Positions 10,501-22,755 of a stretch of 64,000 nt of DNA are shown here, in pieces. The notes under the pieces were generated by a model. It ran no database searches, was not told where the DNA came from, and saw nothing but the letters and a program-made list of their open reading frames with translations. The position numbers and the translations under genes are program-made. Source of the DNA: Lunularia cruciata (taxonomy: Eukaryota > Streptophyta > Marchantiopsida > Lunulariales > Lunulariaceae); the NCBI GenBank assembly GCA_948567375.1, contig OX419759.1, forward strand, positions 56,572,593 through 56,636,592, written 5' to 3'. How positions within the stretch are numbered: position 1 is the first letter of the stretch; each line of letters starts with the position of its first letter.

Positions 10501-11550
10501 CTCCATGTTGTTCATAGATCACCTGAACAAAGGCCGAGGGCCTCTAGGGAAACGCATGCGACAATTGGTAGATATGTGCCCAATACGGCCACAATTGTAA
10601 CAACGGCGTTGTTCTCCTCGAGTCCCTTCTCCTCTTGGGACTCCATCTTTTTGTTCTTCTACCCGTCCTTGCTCTCCTTGAAGCGGTCGTGCTCCTTGAT
10701 CCCAGAATCGAAGGTTGCCCAATTCCATCGGTACTGGTCCACCCATGTGTGGCATTTCTGCTCAATAATGTTGAGGTGGAGCTACTCCTTCACTTCCACC
10801 TAATGCTCCTGCTATTCTCTGTGCACAAGCAATGGCTTCAAATACCATGCGAGGATTTTGCACCATGACTTCTTGGCAAATCCGCTCTTTCAACCCTCGT
10901 TTGAAATTGTCGAGAGCCTCTGTTGGACTCATGTCGGTAATTGCAACTTGTAGATCCAGAAATGCCTCAACATACTCTTGTACACTATTCTTCTGTCTCA
11001 ATCCCCATAGTCAGGTTCGAGCCATTTGCACAAAATCCACTGATTGGAAATTCTTTAGTAGTCCTTCTTGCATTGTTGTCCATGTGACCTCCATTCTCTC
11101 TGCCAGTATGGATTGTTCCCAAGCATCATACCATGTGAGGGCTTTATCGGTCAAGTATCCACATGCAAACACGCCTGTAGCATGCTCTATGATCTCTGTT
11201 GAGAACAATCGGAAATACCGATTCATTCTCAAGATCCAATTTTCCACTACTCCCATCGTACGTTGCCCCTTGTAAGGCTCGATGTTGCAGGTCTTCTTCA
11301 TCCGGAGTAGCAATGTGGCTTCATCGTTGATAGGGTTTGTAGGCACGGGTGCCTCTCCAAGTACTTCAGTCGCAGGTATTGGGTTTTGAGACGGCTCTTC
11401 TTCTTGCATGGCTTGATCTTTCCTGAGGATCTGCACTTGACTTTGTAATGTCTCCATGGTCATCTTAATCTCTCGAAATTCATTCAACATGCCTTGCATT
11501 CCTTGCACCAACTCTTGCAATTGCGGATCCATGGTTCCTGCAACACTCAA
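10501..11550 (-). pseudogene. gag: gag, chromovirus B
   Basis: The capsid/nucleocapsid precursor starts from an ATG at about 11532-11550 on the minus strand. There is an N-terminal helical segment with heptads ('METLQSQVQILRKDQ'), then the capsid core 'ENWILRMNRYFRLF ... KALTWYDAW ... WTTMQEGLLKNF'. A stop near 11011 is followed by 'KNSVQEYVEAFLDLQVAI' and 'FKRGLKERI'. The knuckle 'CYNCGRIGHISTNC' (CX2CX4HX4C) lies at about 10560-10600. Three in-frame stops disrupt it. The length before decay is normal for a chromovirus gag. Confidence 0.88.
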
Positions 11551-12122
11551 CTGCTAATGTCTACTTCAATACAGAGTCAATATGATCACTCTGGAAGGCG
11601 CACAAACTATCGGAACTACCGTTGGGACCTCCGGCGCTATCACTCGTTGATAATACTCCTCACCAAAATTCCTAACCACAAAATCTCTAAGCATCACTTT
11701 AGGTCTCACTACATAACGGATTTCTACTTGAGTATTGAAAGGAAGAGGATTCAGAACATTCATATCCATTACATCATAATAGAATGTAGATTGTCAAATC
11801 CCACTCTCTGTCATATATCACCACAGGTAGAATCACCGAGTTTGATGAGTTCATCACTCTGTCCATGAATTCTGCACCAAAGTGATAAACTAGCGATACC
11901 CTCATCTGCTCACGTTGGATGTACATAACCTTGATGTGGAATGGATTTGAGAATGGAAAGCTAGGTGTGGGAAATTATCCTCCAAGCTCATCCATCCCAT
12001 TTGCTCTCTAAAGTCCTTCCTAAGTCTTGCAATTTCTCTATGTTCTCCACCTCAAATTACTCAGTTTCAGTAGTTCGTGCTATTCCAAGAGGGGTGATCC
12101 ACTCTCTTGGACTAAAACACTC
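11551..12122 (-). other. Leader between primer site and gag, chromovirus B
   Basis: About 570 bases of untranslated leader lie between the primer site and the gag start. No conserved coding frame is visible on either strand. Confidence 0.6.
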
Positions 12123-12134
12123 GCTCTGATACCA
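12123..12134 (-). other. Primer binding site of chromovirus B, initiator-Met type
   Basis: The minus strand has TGGTATCAGAGC one base inside the 5' LTR boundary at 12136. Confidence 0.88.
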
Positions 12135-12135
12135 T

Positions 12136-12902
12136 TGTAATACTCCAAGGACAAGAGATTGTAATACTCCGAGGACAAGAGAAGAGAGAAAACACATATT
12201 GCACACTCAAACAATCGATGCCCCAAAGGAGCACCTTCTCTTTATTATATAGACAAAGAGGATCTCCTCCAAGGAAGCTCCACCATAGGATTAGGGACAC
12301 AGATAGGTGACATGTCAGCAAGCTCCACCCTTGGATTACTTACTTGGATGGGTGACATGTCTGGTCTAGGTCCTATCTGGTTGGTCAAACAAGCTTTGAC
12401 CGGAGGGAATCTTTTAGGGAATCTTCTTGTAGGAATCTCAGAATCATGTGAGTAAGGTACCATTAGAAAGCTCTCGACGAGACAAAGCAATGGGGATGGA
12501 AGGCAGCCTTTCCTTTTTTTGGGGAGGGAGGGGAAATGGCACAATTTTGAGGCCTAATTCATCCGTTTAGGCCTCCAAATTGCCTTCAAAGATTTCAGGC
12601 ATATTTTGGTTCCTACTCTATTAGTAGAAGTCCCCATTTGGTGATACATCTTTCTGATCTGTTTAGTCCATCATGTGTAGCATCCTTCCAGATGTTACCA
12701 AACCAATTCTCACCTTTTAATCATATGTCTAGCTATTGGTTCTAAGGTTCTCAAGTCTATTTCGGTTTTTGCCCTATTAGTAGAAGTACTCTTTTGGTGA
12801 TACTTCTATCTTGTCTATTTTGACCATCATGTATAACATCATTCTAGATGTTACCAAACCAAAGTTCACATCTAGATCATATGGCTAGCTCTTGGTATTA
12901 CA
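12136..12902 (-). repeat. Chromovirus B 5' LTR
   Basis: Partner of 3937-4699. It keeps the intact CA/TG ends that the other copy has lost. GL-a sequence resumes immediately after it. Confidence 0.92.
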
Positions 12903-15166
12903 ATCCCGTACAATTGCTCTTCTTCTCTATCTTGCATGGCCAACTCCCATTGCTAAGCCCAATCTTTCTCTGCCGCACTTTCCTTCAAACTCTCCAACTC
13001 TTGTCCCATGACAGCAGCCATAGCCTTCAAGTTGATAACTTCTACTTGCATATCGTGCACTTTTGCCCTCAAGGCCTTAGCTTTCACCAATTGATCCTTC
13101 CAATCTTCTTCTTGCTTTGCCATGGCTTTGCCTCTCTTCACAAAGTCTTTTGTTAAACTCCTCAATTTCCTTCCTCTTCAGCTCTACATCAGTCCAAATT
13201 TCTACTAATTTATGATGTCCCCAACTCTACTTTCTTCTCAACTCCAAATTTTCATCACTCATATACTGCACTACTACCAATTCATCTTTTGCTCTTGAGT
13301 GACCTCTCTTCAGTTCTTCTCTCTTCTTTTGCAATTGCAATAGCAAAGGACAAACTACTTATAACAAGTACCTACCCCATAAAAGACATGTAACCCCTCA
13401 GATTGCTTTGGCTATTCTCTTCTCACTTCTTCTACTGGAGCTCTACTCCAAAGTCTTAATCTTCTAACTCTCAAAGGTACTTCATTTGAGGTTTGCTCCT
13501 CCTCCACTACCAGACTTACATTGCTTGCTTCTGTCCCCGCAATAGTAAACACTCCTTCTCCCTCTTCAACCCCGCTGAACTTCTGCCTTTGGCTTAGCTT
13601 CCAAAGTTTCTTCTATCTCCATGGTGGATAATTCATGACATAGGTTTCCTCCTCCTTCCATCCGATCAACATCCAATCAACTGCATGGAACTCCTGCTCT
13701 TCCTTGTCAATATCATCTTCTCCTTGTTGCTGAACTTTTACCTCCTCTTCACTTTTACCTCAATCTTCACTTTGCAACATCAACTCTAGTTCTTCTTCTT
13801 CTCTTGAGTCTTCTATTTTGTACTCGGATTTGCCTTCCAACTCTTCTACTCCCAATGAATTATTGAACATTATGACATCTTGCCTTGGGTTCACCTTCCT
13901 CACCTTCTTTGGCTTAAATGGCAACAAACTCTCCAATGGACAACTTTACTTCCTCGTCTTTGGGATGGTCATTGATACTCTCAGATACTGCCCTATACGC
14001 GCATTGTGCTCATTGCTACTTTGGATCTATCGGATATATTGTTGTTCCTTATCATCTGCAATCTTTTGTAAGTTTGGATGAAAATGCAACACCATCTTTC
14101 TTTGCTCAGACTCCTTCATCAAATTCAGTCAAAAGTAGAAATGAGCAACAATGGCACCAAATAGTGAGGCACATCTTGCTTTCTCCAGCACCACACCATC
14201 TGACGTGTTCTTTGATGAAAGCACTTTGCACAATTTACTGGCGCGCCTGTAAACATCTGGTGGAAGAAGACCTCATGATGCTTTATCACATAAGATGTGC
14301 AATCAGGCTTGAAGAGTGCCATCACCACCCCAATGATGCTTTGCTTGACAGGGTCTTGATAGATATCCACCTTGTATCCATTCTTTGTGTGTGGCGTCGT
14401 GAAAGAATGGCAAATTTCATCTATCTCCTTTGCAGCCTCTCCTTTCCCAAGAAATGTAGCCCCAATTTTGTCACTGGCCTCTCTTCCCAACACCAACCTC
14501 CAATCTGACTCTGTCTATCAGGCCGGATTGCCTTTCTTCCCTTCATTCTCAAGTCTCTCCTCATAGTCACTTGATGTTACTTCTGCCATGAACATTGGAA
14601 AACTCAAATTCCAATTCCATGCAAGAAAAGTGATTTAAAGTCTACTTAGTACTCCAATTTGAGCTATCATATCTAATCTTTAAGTCGTTGGATTCCTCAC
14701 TACAAGCAAAGGACTATTCTTCTCACCCTTCTTTGACATATGTGCAATCTCTAGTATGTGGTACATGAAAGATAATTCTACTGTCTCTTGGTGTCAAGAT
14801 CTTAATTCCTTCAGACTCATTAAACATCAAATACTTGATTGGCTTGGCTGTAGGCACTCCTTTGAATCAACTACTTAGTGGCTTAAAATACTTGCAAGAC
14901 ATTTCAAAATCCCCTTGAGAAAGTCCCAATTTTATAGTTCTTTGTCGATCAGCTATCTTCCATCGCTTGTCATTGAAAAGCACCAATTTTACATGACTTC
15001 CTCTTGGCGTTATCCAGGTTAGTGGTTTGCACCTTGTCTACCATTTCTTTGCTTGTTCTTTCTTGATTAACCTCTCCAAAGGAAAGTTGTTATGCCTTCT
15101 TTGCATTGGGTTGATTACCCCAAGATGAAGTTCCCTTACTTTAGGTTTCTCTGGCCGGGTCTGATT
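12903..15166 (-). pseudogene. GL-a giant LTR, second part: LTR protein coiled coil to N-terminal domain
   Basis: It continues 2483-3936 after the chromovirus B insertion. On the minus strand the coiled coil (12953-13350) comes first in coordinates, then the acidic region (about 13700-13860). The conserved N-terminal domain follows (14125-14496, with 'GATFLGKGEAAKE', 'NGYKVDIYQDPVKQ' and 'FHQRTRQMVW'). About 14640-15166 matches the LTR leader with its repeated CTTTGGGTT-like words. The outer LTR end is missing because a host-B LTR begins at 15167. Many stops and frameshifts. Confidence 0.8.
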
Positions 15167-15857
15167 TGTGAGCCAGCTTGTCTCTCACTCAGGATGAACC
15201 TCTAATGGCTATTATGGTAACGCACCATGGACTAAGAAGGCAAAGAACCCCAACTCCATTATACTCCTCCAAGGTTAACACTCCAAGACTGAAGACATTG
15301 CTCACTAGAGAATTTAATGAGAGAGAGATAGTTACAAATGAAAAGATGATGAGTACCTCCTAACCACTATTTTATATACTTGTGAAATAGTTAGGCAGCA
15401 AAGTTACTAATTATTGGAGTAACTCAAGTTACTAAGCTAAAAATCAAGTTAAGTCAAAATGTATAAAGGAATATCCATCCACATGGGCATATTCTAATAA
15501 GCATGTGATCTTATCTTGACCTAACAACTAAGTCAAGGATTCCTTCACATGGGCTATCCTTGGACTATAGAAGAATCCAAAACAAAAAGGCTTGCGGGCC
15601 CAAATGTTCTCAACTCTTTCCTCAAAGCTAAACACCTAGGAATAATACCAAGTCAATACATTAGAATCCAAATAGTGGTGCACATCTTTTCCACTTCCTC
15701 TTAAGTAAGGTCCCTTCTATCTTAGCTATGATTGACTTTAGCTAATCATGACTAATGTAGAACTATCCTTTATCTCTATATAAATAATATCTCTTAAGTA
15801 TTTGTAATACCAAGCTAAGTATCACAATACCACACACATGCACAAATGGGTGTTACA
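15167..15857 (-). repeat. Host-B family LTR (copy B2)
   Basis: It runs on the minus strand from TGTAACACCC to GGCTCACA, 691 bases, the same length as the LTR at 60746-61436. The adjacent minus-strand TTCGGGGGTAAA is the polypurine tract. TATA-like ATATAAA lies on the minus strand near 15370. It is the 3' LTR of a minus-oriented element, of which only the integrase end remains. Confidence 0.88.
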
Positions 15858-16855
15858 TTTACCCCCGAACTAAGTTTTCACTTTGTCCTCAAAGTGAAGG
15901 TCTTTACCTTCTATGATATATCTTCACCTTATCATGGTTAATCCTATCAAAGTGTCTTCCTCCCAACTCCTTGAGATCATAGGCGTAATTGCCTCATACC
16001 TTCTCTGCTATGAAAGGTCCAAAGTACTTAGGCAAAAACTTCTTTTGCACTCTCTTGTTATTGATTCAAGAGAGTGCAAAAGAAGTTTGGAATCAAACAA
16101 CATTACTGAATCACCTTCTTTGAAAGGCTCCACCTTCTTCTTGCCTTGCCTCTTGTCATAGCTCTCATTTTTTTTCCTTTGGGCTTGCTCCACTCAAACC
16201 ATAGCAATTTCTCTTTCCTCTTCCAATTCCATGAGTTGATCCTTCCTTGACTTCTCTAAATCACCTCTTTGTGTTTTCTTCAATCTCTTGTGAATGCTTT
16301 GGAATATAGGAAGATCAAAGTGAATAGGTAAGGTAGAGTCAATACCATATACCAATTGAAATGGAGAATATCCTATGGAAGTCTCCATGGTTGTCCTATA
16401 CTCCCACAAAACTGCATGAATCCTCTTATCCTAATTATGTTTAACTCCCTCTATTTCTGCATCTTTGGCCAACATCATGCACAAGGTCTGATTCATTCTC
16501 TCTGTCAATCCATTAGAATTTGGCTTATAGGACATAGTTACTCTATGTGTGATAGAGAAATGTTGTAGCATGGCTGTAGTAATGCTTCCTGTAAACTCTC
16601 CTCCTCTATCAGAAACCAACTCCAAAGGGCATCCAATCCTAATGATAGTGTGTTCATAAAGAAATCTACCAACTTCATCTTCATTCTTGTCCCTCAATGG
16701 TCTACCCCAACCCACTTTGTAAGGTAATGAGTAACTACCATAATGTACCAATTGTTCCTTTGGTTCTATTGAGAGGACCTACAAAATCAATTCCACACTT
16801 TTCAAAAGGTCCTAACAAGGGAATTGATCTAAGTGGTGGAGTGGAAGTAGATTTT
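15858..16855 (-). pseudogene. int: Integrase fragment of host-B copy B2
   Basis: Minus-strand landmarks match the + strand integrase at 59499-60710: 'GPFEKCGIDFVGPLNRT', 'PLELVSDRGGEFT' (catalytic D kept), 'YKPNSNGLTERMNQ' (catalytic E), 'AVLWEYRTTMETS' and 'VEPFKEGDSVMLFDS'. It is cut at 16855 by GL-b, so the zinc-binding domain and everything upstream are absent. A perfect inverted duplication (16036-16088) disrupts the C-terminal part. No chromodomain is seen, as in the + copy. Confidence 0.87.
16036..16088. repeat. Perfect 21-base inverted duplication, 11-base spacer
   Basis: Arms 16036-16056 and 16068-16088 are exact reverse complements, around GTTATTGATTC. The + strand relative at 60541-60560 has only one arm, so the second arm is an inverted copy made in this element. 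Confidence 0.92.
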
Positions 16856-18932
16856 TGTGACAACCTAGCAAATATCTCTTTTACGGTGATCAAGTAAGTA
16901 AATTTTGTTCCCGTAGAGATATAATTCTGAAATATCCAAATAAAGCAAAGTTACCAAATTAGTTCTTCTTGGTTGCATCTTCAATCTCTCAAGTAGAAAC
17001 TACACCCAGAAGAGAGTAACAAGCACTGATGTGCAATCTTGTTACAAATTAACACTCCTAATCACAAATCCATCAAATCCTTCCAAACAATCTTGATTGT
17101 GATGATTTGGTCTTTCCTAAAAACGGCTACTTCACTATAAAATGACTTTGGCTTAGAATTTTGTTCCACCCTTCTACTGAAGGCACAACTTCCTCAATCA
17201 AAATTGCTTCACATCAACTCAACGCTGCACTCACAAATGCAAAATACTACCAACATTACAATTCCTCTCAGATCTATCAAGGCATTGCTCTAATTGCACT
17301 TCACTCAAGATCAAACACACAAAATGAAGATCAAGGCTACAGAATCTAACATCCAACAAACACACTAACTTGCATTTCAAAATTCTCCAAACACTTACAA
17401 CTACAACAAAATGTTGATACTCAAAATTAAGCTCAAACAACAAGCACTACTTTACATCACTTTGTTTTATCTTTTCTCAAAAATTACGAGCATTGAACAA
17501 CATATGACTGTGAATGCCACCTTTAAATAGTGACGCAAATGACAGTTACTAACAACTATATTGTTCTACACCAAATTTTCTAACCTGTAGATCCGAAATG
17601 ACAATGCACCTCTTCATATCTGCCTCTTCAGATCTCAAAACTATTACTACTCCAGTTTGATGTCTACTTCTTTCTTGGCTTCCAATCCCGATCCCAAAGT
17701 AACCTCTAACACTACTCTATCCTTGGGTTTCACAACTAGTACTTCCTCTACCAATTCTAACACTTCTTCACTCTGATCTACAATTCCTGTCATAGTTAAT
17801 GCTTCTAAATCTTTATCTCCCAACCGAGTCTTCTCTAATATCTTTGTGGTAACTCCAAAGATATCTGCACTCCTACATCATCTACTTTGGGTTTTGCTCT
17901 CACACCTTTTCAAAGTTTATCTATCTCCAGTATCACTAAATGTAATCTAATTGTGATATTATCTTCTACTTCTAATATCTTCCTATCAACACGAGTTCTG
18001 AGACTAATAAGCAAGACATTCAAATCTTTATTGATTATCTACCCTTTATTCAGCTACTTCTCCCTTCCTCAAGAATGTGGCACCATGCTCTATGCTTGCC
18101 TCTCTTATGATTATTAATCTCCAATCCAACTTTGTCCATCGAGCCGGATTTCCTCTCTTCCCTTCTCCCTCGGGGCCATTGAGACATCTACTCTCAATGA
18201 TCTCAATCATGAAACTTGGAAAACTAACATTCCAGTTCCATGCCAAGAATGTGATCCAAAGCTTGCTCAAGACCTTGATTCTTGCAATCACATTTAGCTT
18301 CCAAATTGCATGATTTTTCATTGCAAATTCAGAGTTCTTCTTCCCACCTCCTATCTTTCTCTCTTCCACTCTAGATTGGGGGCTATTCTTCCTACCAATT
18401 CCCAAACTAATCTCTTGACTTCCTCTCAACACACCCGCGCATCTTCAACTACACTTCCTTTCCCACAATCTCCCACATTACAACTTCTTAACGGTGATGG
18501 AAAATTACTTGTCATTGCTTTGTCTCTAGTGAAAATTTTATAGTGGCACGCCTTCTTCATCTTTCTTCACTTTGAGTTTCTACAAAAAAATCACACCTCT
18601 TGCATGTTCCAATCACTGTCAATTTTCCCTCATGCGTATGACCACCATTTTTGTAAGCGGTACCTTTTTGAATGTCTCACCCCAAAGGAAAGTTGTTACA
18701 CTTTCCTCGCCTTGGGTTGAGCACCCCTAAGACAAAGTCTCCTTACTTTGGGTTGTATGCTAATAGGACAATTCTGAGTACCTTGCCTTCTTACACAAGG
18801 TCATTTTACATTTTTATTTCAAGCTACAACCCGAGGACCATTTCTTTGCCTTCTTGTGCCATACAGGCACAATCCAACTTATTTTGTACATTTCTTCAAA
18901 AATAAGAAAAAACAAAAAGTGTGGTCACCACA
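16856..18932 (-). mobile_element. GL-b giant LTR with internal deletion
   Basis: Both LTR ends are present: TGTGACAACC on the left, GTGGTCACCACA on the right. It is only 2.08 kb long against about 3.77 kb. On the minus strand the C-terminal LTR-protein segment (about 17650-18040) joins directly to the N-terminal domain (18046-18432, 'GATFLRKGEVAE', 'ITFLAWNWNVSFPSF'). The whole coiled coil and acidic region are deleted. The flanking bases (ATTTT left, AGAGA right) do not form a target duplication, so at least one flank has been rearranged. Confidence 0.82.
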
Positions 18933-18950
18933 AGAGACCGCACACAAAAG

Positions 18951-21663
18951 AGTCACTATCACTTCATCTTGACAACTTGTCCACACACCCATAATCACAA
19001 CATAGCAAATCTTTCCAATCAATCTTGATTGTGATAATTCAGTCGTTCCCAAAAATGACTACGTCACTACAAAACACTTCCACCTTAGAATTGTGTTCCA
19101 CCTCTCCACTGAAGCCACAACTTCCTAGATTGAAATTGCTTCATATCAACACTACGCTGCACTCACAACTACCAACACTACAATTCTTCTTAGATCTATC
19201 AAGGCAACGCTTTGATTGCACTTCACTTAGGATCAAGCACACAAGATGAAGATCAAGGCTACGGAATCCAACATCCAACATCCAACAATCACACTGACTT
19301 GCGCTTTAGAATTCTCCAAACACTCACAACTACAAACACAACATTGATACTCGGAATTAAGCTTAAGCAACAAGCACTACTTCACAACACTTCACTTTAT
19401 CTATTCTTAAAATTATATAGACTGAACAACAACACACTACAAATGCTTCCTTTAAATAGATAGAGCTCTTCAGCAAATATCTAACTTCCTAAACTACTTC
19501 CTAATAACTTTACCAACCTATAGATCCAAAATGACAATGCACCTCTTTATATCTGCCCTTCAAAATCTCAAAACTATTACTACTCCGATCTAATGTATAC
19601 TTCTTCTTCAACTTCCAAACCCAAAGTAATGTCACATACTGCCCTATCCTTGGGTTTTACAACAACTAATTCTTCTACCAGTTCCAACACCTCTTCCCCC
19701 TTATCTGCAAATACCGTCATGAGCAACCTACATACATCTTCTTCCTGCAACCCATCCTTCTCTAATATCTCCAATGGCAACTCCAAAGATATTTGAACTC
19801 CTACTTCCTCTACTTTGGGGTTTCATTCTTACATCATTCCAAAGTTTATCTACTCCTAACTTAACTAAGTCTAATCTAATTGTGATATTGTGTTCCACCT
19901 CCAATATCTTCCTATCCACATGAGTCTTGAGACTAATCAGTAATACATTCAAGTGCTTATCCTTTGCATTTCTTCTCCTCGTCTCTTGCACCAACAATCT
20001 TAACTCATGCAATCTTGTTTCTTAAGTTCTTATATTGGCTTTGGTACTTAGCATTGCATTGCTCTTCACTACAATCTCCTTCAATGGCTCAAGCCTCATC
20101 CTTCTCTCACGTTCCTTATCCGCCTGCCAGTCTTCTTGGTACATTGCCAATTCTGCCTCAAATTTGGCCTTCAGATTTTCCTTCTCCTTCTCTTTCTGCA
20201 CTATCTTCTCTTCCAAATTATGAATTAGTTCCTGCAATTTTTCCTCTTCTCTATACAACACTGTTTACTCTCTTTGCTAGAGTCACATCTTCTCTTCTAC
20301 ACTCTACATCACTCGGTTGAGTTCTTACTCCTTCTTTGCTACCCTCGCCGTGGTGTGGATGACTTCTATTTGAGAATTAACAAACTATTGCTTGAAGATT
20401 TTGTACTCAACTATCTGTCTATCCATGGCTATGACATTCTACTCTATTATTCTATCTCTACTTCCCACTTCTCCCTTTAGATTTTCAATTATCTGATTTT
20501 GTACTAATGCATCTATGTGCAATATCTCCCTTTGCTCCTCTCCTTGGGTTAAACTCTCCTTCAACTCCAATTTTTCTACTTCTAACCGCTCCAACACCTG
20601 CAACGTAATTTTTACCTCAGGATACTCTAGCTACATTTCCATCTTCTTCTTCTCCATCTTCATCAACAACGGGTAGACAATCTCTCACATATACTCCACC
20701 CATCTAGTTTTGGTTCTCTTCTTCTTGCGGGCTTTCCTCATTCTTCTTCTCTCCTTTGCCTAATATTCTCTTTTTCAGTCGGAGTCGTCTGATTGGAATT
20801 GATTTTGGAGAGCAATTTTGATTGAAATTGATTTCCAAACTCTCACTTTATATTTCATTCCTTCTACTTGGCCCTACCTCATGCATCTTGCTTCTTCTTG
20901 ATCTGATTCTCTCTGAATGATAACCTTCTTCTTTAATTTCTCTAGAAGTTCATCTTCTTCCTTCTGGTTATCTTTGTTTGCACTCTCTAGTTTTCCCTCT
21001 TCTCCCTGTGGTACCGGCGACATCTCCACCCCATCCTCACTCTTGCTACTTGCTTCACCACTCTACAATTTGAATTTGGGTCCTCTTCTCTCTCCAAGTC
21101 TTGTGACTTGTACTCGGCCTCACCTTTTGATTCCTCCTCCAACGACTCTATTACCACCATGTCCTTCTTTGGGTTCACTTTCCTGGTCTTTTGTGGTCTT
21201 GCAGCTGCCACTTCTTCAACTCCTCTTCTTTGGCTTTGGAGCAATCACCGCCAATCTCACACTCTACCCGTTTGTGCATAGTACTCATCACTACTTCTAA
21301 TTTAAAGAATGTACTATTGCTCATCCGTATCAACATCTCTCCTCATAAGGTCCTCATAACTCTTGACCTTATATCCATTCTTTGTGTGTTTTGAAGAAAA
21401 GGCGTCTTTTACTTCTTGGGTTTCTTTAGCTGCCTCTACTTTCCCCAAGAATGTGGATTCCTACTCCTCACCAGCCTCTCTTTCGAGTACTAACCTCCAA
21501 TCTGACTCTCTCCTATGAGCCGGATTTCCTCTCTTCCCATCCGCCTTGGGTCCCTCCAAACACTTACCCTCTATTATCTTGGTCATGAAACTTGGAAAGC
21601 TAAGGTTCTAGTTCTATGCCAGAAATGTGATCCAAAGCCTGCTTAAGACTTTGACCCTAGCAA
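18951..21663 (-). pseudogene. GL-c giant LTR, truncated at both ends
   Basis: It lacks about 165 bases at the LTR 3' end and stops inside the N-terminal domain, where GL-d begins at 21664. On the minus strand it keeps the non-coding tail (18951-19570), the C-terminal segment (19580-20012), the coiled coil with KEKEKENLKAKFE-type heptads (20022-20261) and the acidic region (20987-21244). Part of the N-terminal domain remains (21300-21663). Frames are broken throughout. Confidence 0.78.
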
Positions 21664-22305
21664 TGTGACAACTTGGTAAATATCACTTTTGCGGTAATCA
21701 AGTAAGTAAATTTTGTTCCCATAAAGATATGAGTCAAAAATGTCCAAATACAAAGTCAAAGTAACAATCTCAGTTCTTCTTGGCTGAGTCTTTAGTCTCT
21801 CAGGTAGAAACCACACCCAGAAGAGAGTAACAAGCATTGATGTGTAGTATTGTCACAAATTAACACTTCTTAATCACAACTCTATCAAATCTTTCCAAAC
21901 AATCTTGATCGTGATGATATAAGTTCTCCCAAAAATGGCACTTCATTGCAAAATGACTTTGCCTCAGAATTTTGTTCCACCCTTCCACTGAAGGCACAAC
22001 TTCTTCAATCAAAATTGCTCTACATCAACTTTGCGCTGCACTCACAAATGTAGAATACTACAACACTACAATTCCTCTTAGATTTATCAAGGCATTGTCC
22101 CAATTGCACTTCACTCAAGATCAAACACACCGAATGAAGATCATGGTTGTGGAATCCAACATCCAACATGCACACTGACTTGCACTTTGAATTTCTCCAC
22201 ACACTCATAAATACAATCACAAAATTGATACTCAATATTAAGCTCAAACAATGAGCATTGCTTCACAACACTTTGCTTTATCTATTCTCAAAAATCATTG
22301 GCACT
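21664..22305 (-). mobile_element. GL-d giant LTR, left part
   Basis: It starts TGTGACAAC inside the N-terminal coding region of GL-c and follows the LTR tail. It is interrupted by gypsy-C after GGCACT and resumes at 35957, where the tail continues with TTAACAACATATG and the usual TTAAATAGTG word. Confidence 0.83.
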
Positions 22306-22755
22306 TGTCACGCCATTTGTAGTTCCGCATCTAAATGCTCAGACACTAGAGTTCTAATGATAGTAGTTAGAGTTATTCTAGCAGTTTCTTAGAGACTACT
22401 TTCCGACGGTTAGATTTTGTGTTTGGGGTACTGACTTCATGGTGGGGCCTACCGTCACTTTGCACCGTTTGCACCGTCGAGTGTGCCATCAGCAGTACCG
22501 TTAGGGTTTCAGTGCTAGCTTGAGTCCAGGGGGTATAGTTTCAAAGTGAGCTCCAGAGAGCTCACTTCTTTGATGTTGAGCCTTCAAGTTCCTGGCTATG
22601 GTGGACAGAGGCCGGCAAGCGTCACTTGGATTCTCTATGCTTGAGTGGGTTTGGCTTGACTGTAATTAGTGCCCAGTTGTTGGTAGTTTATAGAGTGATA
22701 GATCAAGTATTGATCTGAGTTGAGTTGAGTTGAGAGTGGTAAGCAATCTGATTAC
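22306..22755 (+). repeat. Gypsy-C left LTR, lacking its first ~107 bases
   Basis: It matches 35403-35850 from TGTCACGCC to GCAATCTGATTA and ends in ACA. The first ~107 bases of the right LTR (35296-35402) are absent here. The same bases instead appear after the right LTR (35852-35956). Confidence 0.85.

Larger units (their letters stand above)
3937..12902 (-). mobile_element. Chromovirus B, a Ty3/gypsy element with both LTRs, inserted in GL-a
   Basis: Two LTRs of 763 and 767 bases (TGTAATACTCC ... TTGGTATTACA) flank gag, protease, RT, RNase H, integrase and a chromodomain on the minus strand. The primer site is initiator-Met type and the polypurine tract sits beside the 3' LTR. The flanks read ATCCA on the left and ATCCC on the right, consistent with a 5-base target duplication with one change. 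The flanks are the two halves of GL-a, which shows the insertion order. Every gene carries stops or frameshifts, and RNase H is split by a 2.3 kb insert, so the element is dead. Confidence 0.93.
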
